A stretch of 64,000 bases of DNA from Streptomyces diastatochromogenes (GCA_026913215.1 JAPTYK010000001.1:2542001-2606000), one strand, 5' to 3'; positions 18,480 through 29,193 are shown, counted from the stretch's first letter. The notes: generated from the letters alone by a model not told the origin. Numbers and translations: made by a program.

Positions 18480-19900
18480 GTGACACACCCGCCGAAGGCG
18501 CCCGCCGCCCGGTGGCGAGGGGCACGGCACAGGCGCCCGCGCGGCCGGGCGGTGTGCCCGCGCAGCCGTCGCCCGCGCCCGCCGCCGCTCCGCCCGCGGG
18601 GCGCGGTGCCTGGGCCGTGGGCCGGGAGCGGCTGCGGGAGGCCGCGACCACCGAGCCGGGCGGCTCCAGATCCTCGGGGCCGTACTGGCGCTGCTCGTCG
18701 TCGCGTTCGGGGCCGTCACCGCCCTGGAGGTGACCGGACGGGCCTCCGCCGCCGACGACGTCGTCAGCCGCAGCCAGCCCCTGAGCGCCGACGCGGCCGC
18801 CATCTACCGCTCCCTCGCCGACGCCGACAGCACCGCCGCCGCCGGGTTCCTGGCGGGCACCCTGGAGCCCGCGGAGTCCCGCGCGCGGTACGACCAGGAC
18901 GTCACCACCGCCTCCCGGCTCCTCGTCAAGGCCGCCTCCCACACGGACGGTTCGTCCGCCTCGGCCCGCGAGATCGCCACCCTCAACGAGCAGCTCCCCG
19001 CTACACGGGCCTGATGGAGCGCGCCCGGGCGGCCAACCGGCAGGGCCTGCCGCTCGGCGGCGCCTATCTGCGGTACGCCAACGCGCAGATGTCCGGCACG
19101 CTGCTCCCGGCGGCCGAGCGGCTGTACGCGGCGGAGACGGCGCGGCTGCACGGGGACGACGACTCGGCCCGCGCCTGGCCGTACGTGTCGCTCGCGCTCG
19201 GCGTGCTCGCCCTCGGCGTCCTCGTCTGGGCCCAGCGCCGCACCTACGCCCGCACCCACCGGGTCTTCAACCACGGGCTGCTCGCCGCCACCGCCGCCAC
19301 CCTGTCCGTCCTGCTCTGGCTCCTCGCCGCGCACACCGTGACGCGGACCGAGCTGAACAGCGCGCGGGCGCACGGGCAGGACTCCTCCAGGTCCTCAACA
19401 CGGCCCGGATCAGCTCCCTCACCGCCCGCTCCAACGAGAACCTGACCCTGGTCGCCCGGGGCGCCGTCCTCACCGCTGACGGCAAGAACGACAAGTACGA
19501 GGCGGACTACACGGCGAGCATGAGCGCCCTGACGACGGCGCTCGCCGCGGCGCGGAGCGGGCCGACGACGACGCCGGGCGCGGCCCGGTCGACGAGTCCG
19601 CCGCCCGCGCGGCCGAGTGGCGGGAGCGCCACAGGAGGCCCGCGCCAGGACGAGGCCGGCGACTACGAGGGCGCCCTCGCCCGGGTCGTCGGTGCGAACG
19701 GGTCGACGGGCCAGTCCTTCGACCAGGTCGACGCGGCCCTGGAGCGGGCCCTCGCGCACGAGCAGGACGAGTTCACCCGCTCCGCCGGGAGCGCCCGGGA
19801 CGCGCTGACCGGGCTTCCCCTGGGCGCGGCGGCCCTCGGGATCCTGGGCGCGGCGGGCGCCGTGCTCGGCATCAACCGCAGACTGTCGGAGTACCGGTGA
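18480..19900 (+). CDS. glnX: GlnX-like four-helix membrane sensor protein
   Basis: Repaired product of about 475 residues: Pro/Ala-rich cytoplasmic N-terminus; TM1 (LQILGAVLALLVVAFGAVTA); an extracytoplasmic helical region (LSADAAAIYRSLADADSTAA ... LMERARAANRQGLPLGGAYL); TM2 (YVSLALGVLALGVLVW); TM3 (GLLAATAATLSVLLWLLAA); a second outside region; TM4 (TGLPLGAAALGILGAAGAVL). This layout, followed by a GlnH-like binding protein and a PknG-like kinase, matches the mycobacterial glnX-glnH-pknG order. It would pass amino-acid occupancy of GlnH to the kinase. About five breaks (near 18510, 18655, 19005, 19380, 19560), all single G/C losses. GTG start after GGGGAGG. Confidence 0.75.
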
Positions 19901-19910
19901 GAGGGGCGGG

Positions 19911-21035
19911 ATGCCGAACGGCGCGGACCCGCTGGTGCGGCGGACGGCGAACGGCGCGGACCCGGTGGCGCGGTCGGCGGCGAGCGGTGCGGAGCCGCGG
20001 CGGCGGGGAGCGGCGCGGTCCTGCGCGTGCGGCGGGCGGCCGGGCGGCTGCGGGGCTGGGGCGGGGTCGCCGCCATGGCCGTGGCCTGCGGGCTCACCAC
20101 CGCCTCGCTCACGCTGCTGCCCCTCGCGCAGGAGGGAGCGGCGCGGCGGCCGCGCCCGGACGTCCGGCCCCGGCGTGGGCACCGGCGTCCAGGTCAAGGC
20201 CGACACCTGCGAGCACCCCGAGGCCTCGCTCGCGCCCTCCTCGGCGGACGGCCCGTCGATCCGGGCGATCAAGGCGCGCGGGAAGCTGATCGTCGGCGTC
20301 GACCAGTCCAGCTACCGCTGGGGCTACCGGAACCCGGAGAAGGGCGTCCTGGAGGGCTTCGACATCGACCTGGCCAAGGCCATCGCCCAGGACGTCCTCG
20401 GCGACCCCGAGGCGATCATCTTCCGGACGATCCCGACCAACCAGCGGATCGCCGCCCTGGACAGCGGCAAGGTCGACCTCGTCGTCCGCACGATGACGAT
20501 CAACTGCAAGCGGATCGGACAGGTCGCCTTCTCCACCGCCTACTTCCAGGCCGGACAGCAGGTCCTGGCGCCCAAGCTCGCCACGGGGATCACCGGCTAC
20601 GACTCCTCGCTGCGCGGCAAGCGGGTCTGCACCGCCGAGGGCTCCACGGCCTACGACGCGCTGGCGGAGAACTCCTTCGGCGCGGTCTTCAAGGACGAGG
20701 GCGACGGCACCAAGGACGACCGGGACCTGCTGACCGTCCCCAACCAGCTGGACTGTCTGGCCCGGCTCCAGATGGGCGAGGTCGACGCCGTCGTCACCGA
20801 CAACGCCCTGGCGGCCGGCCAGGCCGCGCAGGACCCGGCGGTCGAGCTCAAGGGCAAGCCGTTCACCAGGGAGTACTACGGGGTGGCGGCCAAGCTGGGC
20901 AACGACGACCTGGTGCGCCGGGTCAACCAGGTCCTCGTCGGCTACCGGCAGGGCCCCTGGCAGCGGGCGTACGAGAAGTGGCTGGCGAAGGACCTGCCGG
21001 GGATAACGGGGCCGCCCGCCCCGCTGTACAAGTAG
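19911..21035 (+). CDS. glnH: GlnH-like amino-acid-binding protein (solute-binding family 3)
   Basis: The family-3 binding fold from about residue 90 is intact: SIRAIKARGKLIVGVDQSSY, FDIDLAKAIAQDVLGDPEAI, KVDLVVRTMTINCKRIGQVA, GEVDAVVTDNALAAGQAAQ, EYYGVAAKLGNDDLVRRVNQ. This is the GlnH-PknG-associated type that binds acidic or amide amino acids outside the membrane. The N-terminus is frame-shifted near 20020 and 20150: repaired, it is an NGADP/SGAEP-repeat cytoplasmic tail and a membrane segment (GWGGVAAMAVACGLTTASLT) acting as signal anchor or, through AVAC, a lipoprotein signal. No permease or ATPase genes accompany it, so it senses and does not import. It lies 10 bp after glnX. Confidence 0.82.
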   Translation: MPNGADPLVRRTANGADPVARSAASGAEPRRRGAARSCACGGRPGGCGAGAGSPPWPWPAGSPPPRSRCCPSRRRERRGGRARTSGPGVGTGVQVKADTCEHPEASLAPSSADGPSIRAIKARGKLIVGVDQSSYRWGYRNPEKGVLEGFDIDLAKAIAQDVLGDPEAIIFRTIPTNQRIAALDSGKVDLVVRTMTINCKRIGQVAFSTAYFQAGQQVLAPKLATGITGYDSSLRGKRVCTAEGSTAYDALAENSFGAVFKDEGDGTKDDRDLLTVPNQLDCLARLQMGEVDAVVTDNALAAGQAAQDPAVELKGKPFTREYYGVAAKLGNDDLVRRVNQVLVGYRQGPWQRAYEKWLAKDLPGITGPPAPLYK

Positions 21036-21092
21036 CGCGGTACGCGCCCCGGAGGAGCGACCCTGCACACGACGAAGCGGAAGAGGTGACCG

Positions 21093-22391
21093 ATGGGCGT
21101 CACGGGACCCCCCGGGCCGGTGATGGACCGGGACGAGGTGGACCGTGCGCTGGCGCGGCTCGGCGCGGAGCACCAGGCGATCGAGGACTCGCTCCTCGCG
21201 CTCCAGGACCACGCGGGCCGCAGGCTGCTCGAAGGGGCCGAGCTGACGGGCTCGACCCGGGAGCGGTGGGCGGCCGCCGAGCGGACCATCAGCCTGCTGT
21301 GGACCTGCTTCGACGTGTACACCGCCGCCCTGCGGGACGCCCGTGAGCTGCGCGCGCGCAAGCGCTGGCCCGGCCGGGAGGAGCTCGTGGAGCTGACCGA
21401 CCGGCTGCGCGGCGACACCGTGCTGGTGCCGGGCGGGGCCGCCGAGGCGCACTGCTCACGGAGCGGTTCACCCTGGAGGGTCTGGTGCGGCGGATGAACG
21501 AGCTGTACGCCTCCTCGCTCGACCTGGTCGTCACCGCCGACGCCGTCTGGTCGGCGCTGCCGGCCCGGATAGACCTGCTCGCCGCCGAGCTGGGCCGGAC
21601 CCGTTCGCTGGCGCACTCGGTGGGCGTGCGCCCGGGGAGCACCCGGCGGGGGACGAGCTGGAGGCGATCACGGCCGAGCTGACCGCGCTGCGCTCCCAGG
21701 TGGTGACCGACCCGCTGGCGTTCTGGCGCCCGGCGGCGGGAGTTCGGCGCCCGGCGGGGCCGTCCCGACACCGGGCGGTACGACCGGGCGGCGCTGGCCC
21801 TGGAGGACGTGCGGCGCGAGGTCGAGGCCGTCCTCGCGGTCCGGCAGGACTCCGAGGACCGGCTGCTGAGGCTGCGGGACGTGCTCTCGCGGGCGGACCG
21901 GACGCTCGCCGAGGCGCGGTCGGCGCGCGGCGAGGTCCTCGCGAAGATCGCCGCCTCCGAGGTGCCGGCCGTCAGCGGCCCGCCGATCGTGCTGCAGGAG
22001 CGGCTCGCGGCCGCCGCCGAGTACCGCAGGCACGCCCAGTGGCACCGGCTCTCCCGCTCCTGGACTCCCTGGGCGGGAGGCGGAGGACGAACTGCTGCGG
22101 GCCCGCGAGTCGTTGACGGCGGTCACCGCGCCGCTCGCGGTCCAGGCCGAGCTGCGCGGCCGGCTCGACGCGTACAAGGCGAAGGCGGCGCGGCTCGGCG
22201 CGGCGGAGGACCCGCTGCTCGTCGAGCGGTACGACGCGGCGCGCCGGATGCTGTGGAGCGCGCCCTGCGACCTGCGGGTCGCCGAGCAGGCGGTGCTGCG
22301 CTACCAGCGGGCGGTGGCGGAGGTACTGTCCGGTCCGCGGGACACGGGAGACGCGGGAGACGCGGGAGACGCGGGAGGACAGCAGTGGTGA
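21093..22391 (+). CDS. Coiled-coil protein of the PknG operon, unknown function
   Basis: About 430 residues, charged and almost all helical, with long heptad-like runs (ALARLGAEHQAIEDSLLALQ; EDVRREVEAVLAVRQDSEDR; LLRARESLTAVTAPLAVQAE). No signal peptide or membrane helix. Breaks near 21445, 21645, 21735 and 22065 are repaired by one base each. The C-terminus has GDAGDAGDAG from 9-bp repeats at about 22347-22379. The stop overlaps the pknG GTG, so the two are translationally coupled, suggesting a scaffold or regulator of the kinase. I do not recognise the family. Confidence 0.7.
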
Positions 22392-24962
22392 GCGGGGGAA
22401 CGGGCGTGAGGAGCTGTCAGCGTCCTTCGTGCGAGGGTGCGTACGAGGACATGGGAGGCGGCGAGCTGTACTGCGACACCTGCGGGCTCGCGCCGGTCGT
22501 CGCGCCCGGGGGTCTGATCGGTTCGACGCCGACGGGGATGGCGGTGCCCGGGAGGGGCACGGGCGTCGGGGGGCCGGACTCCGGCTCCTCGCGGAGCGGT
22601 TCGCGGGCCTCCTCGCGGTCCTCGTCCGCTCCTCGACCTCGCGCCGCTCGGTCTCCGGCCGGCTCTCGCGCTCGCTCTCCGGGTCCTCCACCGGCCGCTC
22701 GGTGTCGGTGCGCAGCTCGGGCTCGTCGACCGGGCAGTCCGCCCGGAACCGGCTGGGCGCGGGTCTGGTGACGATCCCCGAGGTGCCGCGTCCGGACCCG
22801 CGGGGCGCGGTGATGGAGAACGCCGAGGTTCCCGAGCGGAAGCGTTTCTGCTCCCGTGCGGACTGCGGGGCCCCGGTGGGCCGTTCGCGCGGGGACCGGC
22901 CGGGCCGCACGGAGGGCTTCTGCACCAAGTGCGGGCACCCGTACTCCTTCGTGCCGAAGCTGCGCGCCGGGGACATCGTCCACGGCCAGTACGAGGTCGC
23001 GGGCTGCCTCGCGCACGGCGGGCTCGGCTGGATCTACCTCGCGGTGGACCGGGCCGTCTCCGACCGGTGGGTGGTCCTCAAGGGCCTGCTCGACACCGGT
23101 GACCAGGACGCCATGGCCGCGGCGATCTCCGAGCGCCGCTTCCTCGCCGAGATCGAGCACTCCAACATCGTCCGCATCTACAACTTCGTCGAGCACCTCG
23201 ACCCGCGCACCGGCTCCATGGACGGCTACATCGTCATGGAGTACGTCGGCGGCAAGTCGCTCAAGGAGATCGCCAACGACCGGCGGACCCCCGACGGCCG
23301 GCGCGATCCGCTGCCGGTGGAGCAGGCCTGCGCGTACGGCATCGAGGCCCTGGAGGCGCTCGGCCACCTGCACAGCCGGAACCTGCTGTACTGCGACTTC
23401 AAGGTCGACAACGCCATCCAGTCCGAGGACCAGCTCAAGCTCATCGACATGGGCGCGGTCCGGCGGATGGACGACGACGAGTCCGCGATCTACGGCACGG
23501 TCGGCTACCAGGCGCCCGAGGTCGCCGAGGTCGGCCCCTCGGTGGCCAGCGACCTGTACACGGTGGCGCGCACGCTCGCCGTGATGACCTTCGACTTCCA
23601 GGGCTACACGAACGTCTTCGTGGACTCGCTGCCCGACCCGGAGCACATCGAGGTCTTCCGGACGTACGAGTCGTACTACCGCTTCCTGGTCCGCGCCACC
23701 GACCCGGACCCCGCCCGCCGGTTCGCCTCCGCGCAGGAGATGGCGGAGCAGCTGACGGGCGTCCTCCGCGAGGTCGTCGCGCTCCAGTCGGGGCGGCCGC
23801 GCCCGGCCCTGTCGACGCTGTTCGGCACGGAGGTGCGGGTCACGGACACCACGCTGTTCGCCGAACTGACGGAGGACGTGTCGCTGCTGGGGGCGCGCGG
23901 GGCCGCAAGCGGTCCCGGTCCGCGTCCGGTCCGGCGCTGCCCGGCTCCGTTCCGGGGCGGGCGTCGGCCGCCGGGGCGGAGGCGGCCTCCGGGGCGGGTG
24001 CCGCGCCGGTCGCCGGAGGCTCCGGGCTCGGGGCGGCGCTCGCCCCGCTCGACGCGCCCGCCACCGCGCTCGCGCTGCCCGTGCCGCGCGTCGACGCGGG
24101 CGACCCCACGCCGGTTTCCTCGCCGGGCTCGCGGGCGCCGCGCCGGCCGAGCTGCTGGGGGCGCTCCAGGGCGCGCCCGCGCCCTCCCCCGAGCTGGTGC
24201 TGCGGACCCTGCGGGCCCAGCTGGAGCTGGGCGACCTGCCCGCCGCCGCGCGGACCCTCGCGGGTCTGGAGGAGCGGGACCCGGACGACTGGCGGGTCGT
24301 CTGGTACCGGGGATCGCCTCCCTGGTGACCGGGGACCACGAGCACGCGGCGCTGGCCTTCGACGCGGTGTACGACGCCTTCCCGGCGAGCCCGCGCCGAA
24401 GCTGGCCCTCGGGATCTGTGCCGAGGTCCTCGGCCAGCTGGACAACGCCGCCGAGTACTACCGCCTGGTGTGGGCGACGGACCCGAGCTACGTCAGCGCG
24501 GCCTTCGGGCTCGCCCGGGTGCGGCTCGCGGCGGGCGACCGCGACGGAGCCGTACAGGCCCTGGAGTCCGTGCCGGAGGCGTCGATCCACTACACGGCGG
24601 CCCGGGTCGCGGCCGTACGGGCGCGGCTGCGGCGGCGCCCGGCGCACGAGCCGCTCGGTGCCGACCTGACGGCGGCCGCGGCGCAGGTCTCCGCGCTCCA
24701 GGGCTTCGGTCTGGACGCGGTGCGCCGGGAGCGCCTGTCGACGGAGGTCCTCGGGACGGCCCTCGACTGGGTACTCTCCGGGAGTCCCGGCGCGACACCG
24801 GGCGGCGGCGCGCTGCTGCTCGGCAGTGAACTGGACGAGCGCGGACTGCGCTTCGGCCTCGAACGCTCGTACCGGGTACTGGCCCGGCTCGCCCAGCGGG
24901 GCGAGGAGAGGATCGAACTGGTGGAGCGGGCCAACCGCTTCCGCCCCAGGACGTGGGTGTGA
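22388..24962 (+). CDS. pknG: PknG-like serine/threonine protein kinase with zinc ribbons and TPR domain
   Basis: The repaired product of about 860 residues has a first CxnC zinc ribbon (SCQRPSCEGAY ... YCDTCG), a Ser/Arg-rich linker, a second rubredoxin-like ribbon (RFCSRADCGAP ... FCTKCGHPYSF), the kinase (glycine loop AHGGLGWIYLAVD, Lys in WVVLKGLLD, catalytic loop LLYCDFKVDNAI, metal loop LIDMGAVR, then GTVGYQAPEVAEVGPS) and C-terminal TPR helices (LALGICAEVLGQLDNAAEYY). The kinase has CDFK in place of HRDLK and DMG in place of DFG. No membrane helix, as in M. tuberculosis PknG. Breaks near 22590, 23920, 24115, 24300 and 24400. Starts inside the previous gene's stop; 2 bp before the phosphatase. 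Confidence 0.85.
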
Positions 24963-24964
24963 GG

Positions 24965-26298
24965 ATGTCCCAGAAGCCGAAGCCGTCGCACGGACTCGCC
25001 GCCTGTCCGGGCTGCGCGGAGCCGCTGGAGTCGGGTGACCGGTTCTGCGGGGCGTGCGGCTACGACCTGTCGGCCCTGCCGACCGCCGGGACCGAGCCGG
25101 ACCGCCCGACCGTGGCGATCGGCACCCGGGTGATCTGGCCGGACGCCCCGCCCCGCGAGCCCGGTTCGCTCTCGACGATGACCCAGCACCCGGGCGACCT
25201 CCGGGCACCGACTCCGGCGGCCGTGACCTGCCGACAGTCGGCGGCCGCGCGGACGGGCCGGTGCCGGAGCCCCCGCGCACGCGTCCCCGGCGGACGGCGG
25301 GGACTTCGAGCTGGCCGCGCCCGATCCCCGTACCGCCGTGCGCGCGGACCCGGCCCCGGCCGCCGCGGCGCCCGGCCGCCGCGCTCTGCGTGGCCTGCCG
25401 GGCCGGGCGGGTGGACACCGACGGGTACTGCGAGAACTGCGGGCACGCGCAGCCGCGCGAGCGCGACCACATGGAGCAGGAGCTGCCCGGCGTGGCCGCC
25501 GTCAGCGACCGGGGCTGCGCCACCACCGCAACGAGGACGCGTTCGCCGTCTCCTCGACCACGCTGCCCGACGGCTCCCCGCCGTCCTCGCGATCGTCTGC
25601 GACGGCGTCTCCTCGGCGACCCGGCCCGACGAGGCCTCCGCCGCCGCCGCCGAGGCCGCCGGCGCCTCGCTGCTCGCCGCGCTCCCCGGGGCACGCACCC
25701 GCAGCAGGCGATGCACGAGGCGATCGTGGCCGCCGCCGAGGCCGTCGACTCCCTCGCGGAGGAGCCCGGCCAGGACGGCGCGGAGCACGATCCGCACCGC
25801 CACCGCAACGCCCCGGCCTGCACCATCGTCGGCTCCGTCGTCGCCGCCGGGCTGCTCGTCGTCGGCTGGGTCGGCGACAGCCGCGCCTACTGGGTGCCGG
25901 ACGACCGCAGCACCCCGCCCGCCCGGCTCACCGAGGACGACTCCTGGGCCGCGCAGATGGTCGCGGCGGGCCTGATGAACGAGGCCGAGGCGTACGCGGA
26001 CGAGCGCGCCCACGCGATCACCGGCTGGCTCGGCGCCGACTCGTACGAACTGGACCCGCACACGGCCGCGTTCAAGCCGGACCGTTCCGGCGTGGTGGTG
26101 GTCTGCACGGACGGCCTGTGGAACTACGCGGAGGCCGCGGAGGAGATGGCCCGGGTCCTCCCGGCCGACGCCTCGGACCGGCTGCTCCACGGAGCCCAGG
26201 TCCTGGTCGGCCACGCCCTGGACGGCGGAGGCCACGACAACATCACGGTCGCGCTCGTCCCGTTCACCGTCGCGTCCCAAGGGGCAGGATCCGCCTGA
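24965..26298 (+). CDS. PP2C-family protein phosphatase with paired zinc ribbons
   Basis: The N-terminus has a double ribbon CPGC ... FCGACG (residues about 15-35) and a second CVAC ... YCENCG, followed by a PPM/PP2C domain: the RNEDAFAV metal-binding Asp, VCDGVSSATRPDEAS, VVGWVGDSRAYWVP, VVVVCTDGLWNY and GGGHDNITVALVPF. All metal-ligand aspartates are present. It should reverse the phosphorylation made by the neighbouring PknG-like kinase, probably on the FHA protein. Breaks near 25220, 25300, 25515, 25580 and 25690 are single G/C losses. ATG at 24965 with GTGAGG upstream. Confidence 0.85.
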
Positions 26299-26361
26299 GA
26301 GCGGTCGCCGATCCCCGTCCCTTCACCGTCGTTGCGTCTGTCGCGTAGGAGCCGAAAACAG

Positions 26362-27679
26362 ATGGCGAACTTCTCCAAGCCGACCGTTCCCCAGTTCTCG
26401 GTGGACGTCTACCAGAACGAGTTCCTGCCCGAGGGCGGCCGGGACGTCAGCGCGATCGTCACGGTCACCTCGACCGGGGCGGCACCACCGGCGGGTTCGC
26501 GGGCGGCGGGTCGGCCGGCGTCGTGATCATGGTCGACTGCTCCGGCTCGATGGACTACCCGGCCACCAAGATGCGCGGCGCGCGCGAGGCGACCGCCGCC
26601 GCCGTCGACACCCTGCGCGACGGCACGCACTTCGCCGTCGTCGCCGGGACGCACGTGGCGAAGGAGGTCTACCCGGGAACGGCGGCCTCGCCGTCGTCGA
26701 CGCCCGGACCCGCGCCGAGGCCAAGGAGGCGCTGCGCCGGCTCTCCGCGGGCGGCGGCACCGCGATCGGCACCTGGCTGCGCCTCGCGGACCGGCTGCTC
26801 TCCTCCGCCGAGCTCACCATCCGGCACGGCATCCTGCTCACCGACGGCCGCAACGAGCACGAGTCCCCGGAGGAGCTGCGGGCCGCGCTCGACGCCTGCG
26901 CGGGCCGCTTCACCTGCGACGCGCGCGGGGTCGGCACGGACTGGGAGGTCAAGGAGGTCACCGGGATCGCCTCGGCGCTCCTCGGCACCGCCGACATCGT
27001 CGCCGACCCGGCGGGGCTCGCCGCCGACTTCACGGCGATGATGGAGCACGCGATGGGCAAGGGCGTGGCGGACGTCGCGCTGCGCCTGTGGACCCCGGTC
27101 GGGACCGAGATCATGTTCGTCAAGCAGGTGGCTCCGGCGGTCGAGGACCTGACCGGGCGGCGCACCGAGGCCGGGCCGCGCGCCGGCGACTACCCGACGG
27201 GTTCGTGGGGCGACGAGTCCCGCGACTACCACGTGAGCGTGCGGGTCCCGCAGGCCGCGGTCGGCCAGGAGATGCTCGCCGCCCGGGTCTCGCTGCTCGC
27301 CCCGGACCCGGCGGGCGGCGATCCGCGTCCGCTGTCTCAGGGACTGGTACGGGCGGTGTGGACGGACGACCTCGCGATGTCGACGTCGATCAACCCGCAG
27401 GTCGCGCACTACACGGGCCAGGCCGAGCTGGCGGACGCCATCCAGCAGGGCCTGGATGCCCGCAAAACGGGCGATCGGGACGGCGCGACGGCCAAACTGG
27501 GCCGTGCCGTGCAGCTCGCGGCGGCCTCCGGCAACGCGGATACCGCGAAACTGCTTTCGAAGGTGGTCGACGTCGTCGACGCGGCGACCGGTACTGTGCG
27601 TTTGAAGGCGAAGGTCGCGGAAGCGGACGAGATGACACTCGAGACCCGTTCCACCAAGACCGTTCGCGTCAAGAGGTAG
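26362..27679 (+). CDS. VWA-domain protein of the PknG/FHA operon
   Basis: An N-terminal beta segment (MANFSKPTVPQFSVDVYQNE) leads to a von Willebrand A domain with the metal (MIDAS) motif VDCSGSMD and later GGGTAIG and LTDGRNEH. The rest is a beta-rich region (VADVALRLWTPVGTEIMFVK) and a helical C-terminus (LDARKTGDRDGATAKLGRAV). Cytoplasmic, about 440 residues. Breaks near 26480 and 26680 are repaired by one or two bases. VWA proteins beside PP2C/FHA/kinase genes are common in actinobacteria, where they likely bind partners through a metal-bridged contact. 63 bp after the phosphatase and 41 bp before the FHA gene. Confidence 0.8.
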
Positions 27680-27720
27680 CCCGGCCACCGGGCCGGACGA
27701 CGAGAGGGGGAAGCACCGAC

Positions 27721-29184
27721 ATGCCGACCTGCCCGAACGGACACCAGTCGGTCTCCGACGACTGGTGCGAGGTCTGCGGCCATCGCATGGCCGGGGCGGG
27801 TGCGCCGACGGGTGCCGTACCGCCGCCTCCCCGCCGCCGCCCCCGCGTACGGATACCCCGGCCCCGCCGCCCCGGCCAGGCCCCCAGGGCCCGCCCCAGG
27901 GCCCCCGCCGGGCGCCCCGGCCCCTTCGGCGGCCCCGGCGGCCCTGGAGCCCCGCGGCTCCCGGCGGCCCTGGTGGTCCCGGCGCCTTCAACGCCCCTGA
28001 CGCACCCCGCGCCCCTCCGGTCCCGGCCCCTTCGGCGGCCCCGGCGGTCCCGGCGGCCCCGGTCCCTTCGGCGGTCCCGGAGACCCCGGCGCCCCTCCGG
28101 TCCGGGCCCCTTCGGTGGCCCCGGCGCGCCCGCGCCCGCCGCCCCGGTGGTTTCGGTCCCGGTGGGGATCCGAACGCGACGGCGCAGGCGGAGCTGTGCC
28201 CGCAGTGCCGGACGCCGCGCGAGCACATGGCGCCGTTCTGCGAGGAGTGCCGCTGGAACTTCCTCACGAACACGGCGACCTCGTACACGCCGCTGGCCCC
28301 GCGCAACGCCCCGTCGGCGCCGCCCGCGCCGCCGCGGCAGCCCGGTCCGCCGCCGGGAGCGAACCTGCCGCCCGGCTTCCAGACCGCGCCGCCCGCGCCG
28401 CAGCAGCAGCCCCGCAGCCGGACCCGTTCGGCTACCAGGGCTCGCGGCCCTCGCAGGTGAACCGGCCGGCCGAGCCGCTGGGCGCCGAGCCCACGCACCA
28501 CCAGGCCCCGCCGCAGCGCCCGCCGGCGCAGCAGCCCCGGCCCCGCCCGCGTACCTCCAGGCTCCGGCCCAGGCCCCCGCCCCGCCCGCGCCGCCGCAGC
28601 CGCGCGCGGACGACGACTGGGTCCTGTCGCCGCCGTCGCAGCACCAGCCGCCGCAGGCACCCCGGCCCCGCCGCAGCACCAGGCCCCGCCGCAGCCTCCG
28701 CAGCAGCACCAGCCCCGCAGCCTCCGCCGCAGCAGGGGCCTCCGCCGCAGCAGTTCCAGCCGCCGCGCCCGCCGCAGCCGCTGAGCTGGACCGCGGTCAT
28801 CGGTCCCGACCGCGAGTACTTCATGGCGATGATGCAGCGCAGCGGCCCGGAGGCCACGGGCCTGAACCTGCCCGCGTACTCGCCGGACAAGCACGTGCCG
28901 CTCCAGGGCAACCAGGTCTCCATCGGGCGCCGCCGGCACTCCACCGGCGAGTCCCCGACATCGACCTGTCGGTGCCGCCGGAGGACCCGGGCGTCTCGCA
29001 CCAGCACGCCGTGCTGGTGCAGCAGCCAGACGGCTCGTGGGCGGTGGTGGACCAGAACTCCACCAACGGCACCACGGTCAACGGCGGCGAAGAGCCGATC
29101 CAGCCCTACGTCCCCGTCCAGCTCCAGGACGGCGACCGGGTGCACGTCGGCGCCTGGACCACGATCACGATCCGCGGCTCCTGA
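27721..29184 (+). CDS. FHA-domain protein with two zinc ribbons, GarA-like position
   Basis: MPTCPNGHQSVSDDWCEVCG forms the first ribbon, then a Pro/Gly linker of about 130 residues, a second ribbon (LCPQCRTPREHMAPFCEECR), a Gln/Pro-rich linker, and a C-terminal FHA domain: VSIGRR, then DIDLSVPPEDPGVSHQHAVL and NSTNGTTVNG with the phospho-threonine-binding Arg, Ser, His and Asn. FHA proteins bind phosphothreonine, and in mycobacteria the FHA protein GarA is the PknG target. I see no GarA-type N-terminal ETT motif here. Breaks near 27800, 27950, 28420, 28600 and 28955 fall in C-rich repeats. GAGAGGGGG lies before the ATG. Last gene of the operon. Confidence 0.82.
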   Translation: MPTCPNGHQSVSDDWCEVCGHRMAGAGAPTGAVPPPPRRRPRVRIPRPRRPGQAPRARPRAPAGRPGPFGGPGGPGAPRLPAALVVPAPSTPLTHPAPLRSRPLRRPRRSRRPRSLRRSRRPRRPSGPGPFGGPGAPAPAAPVVSVPVGIRTRRRRRSCARSAGRRASTWRRSARSAAGTSSRTRRPRTRRWPRATPRRRRPRRRGSPVRRRERTCRPASRPRRPRRSSSPAAGPVRLPGLAALAGEPAGRAAGRRAHAPPGPAAAPAGAAAPAPPAYLQAPAQAPAPPAPPQPRADDDWVLSPPSQHQPPQAPRPRRSTRPRRSLRSSTSPAASAAAGASAAAVPAAAPAAAAELDRGHRSRPRVLHGDDAAQRPGGHGPEPARVLAGQARAAPGQPGLHRAPPALHRRVPDIDLSVPPEDPGVSHQHAVLVQQPDGSWAVVDQNSTNGTTVNGGEEPIQPYVPVQLQDGDRVHVGAWTTITIRGS

Positions 29185-29193
29185 CGCAGGGCC

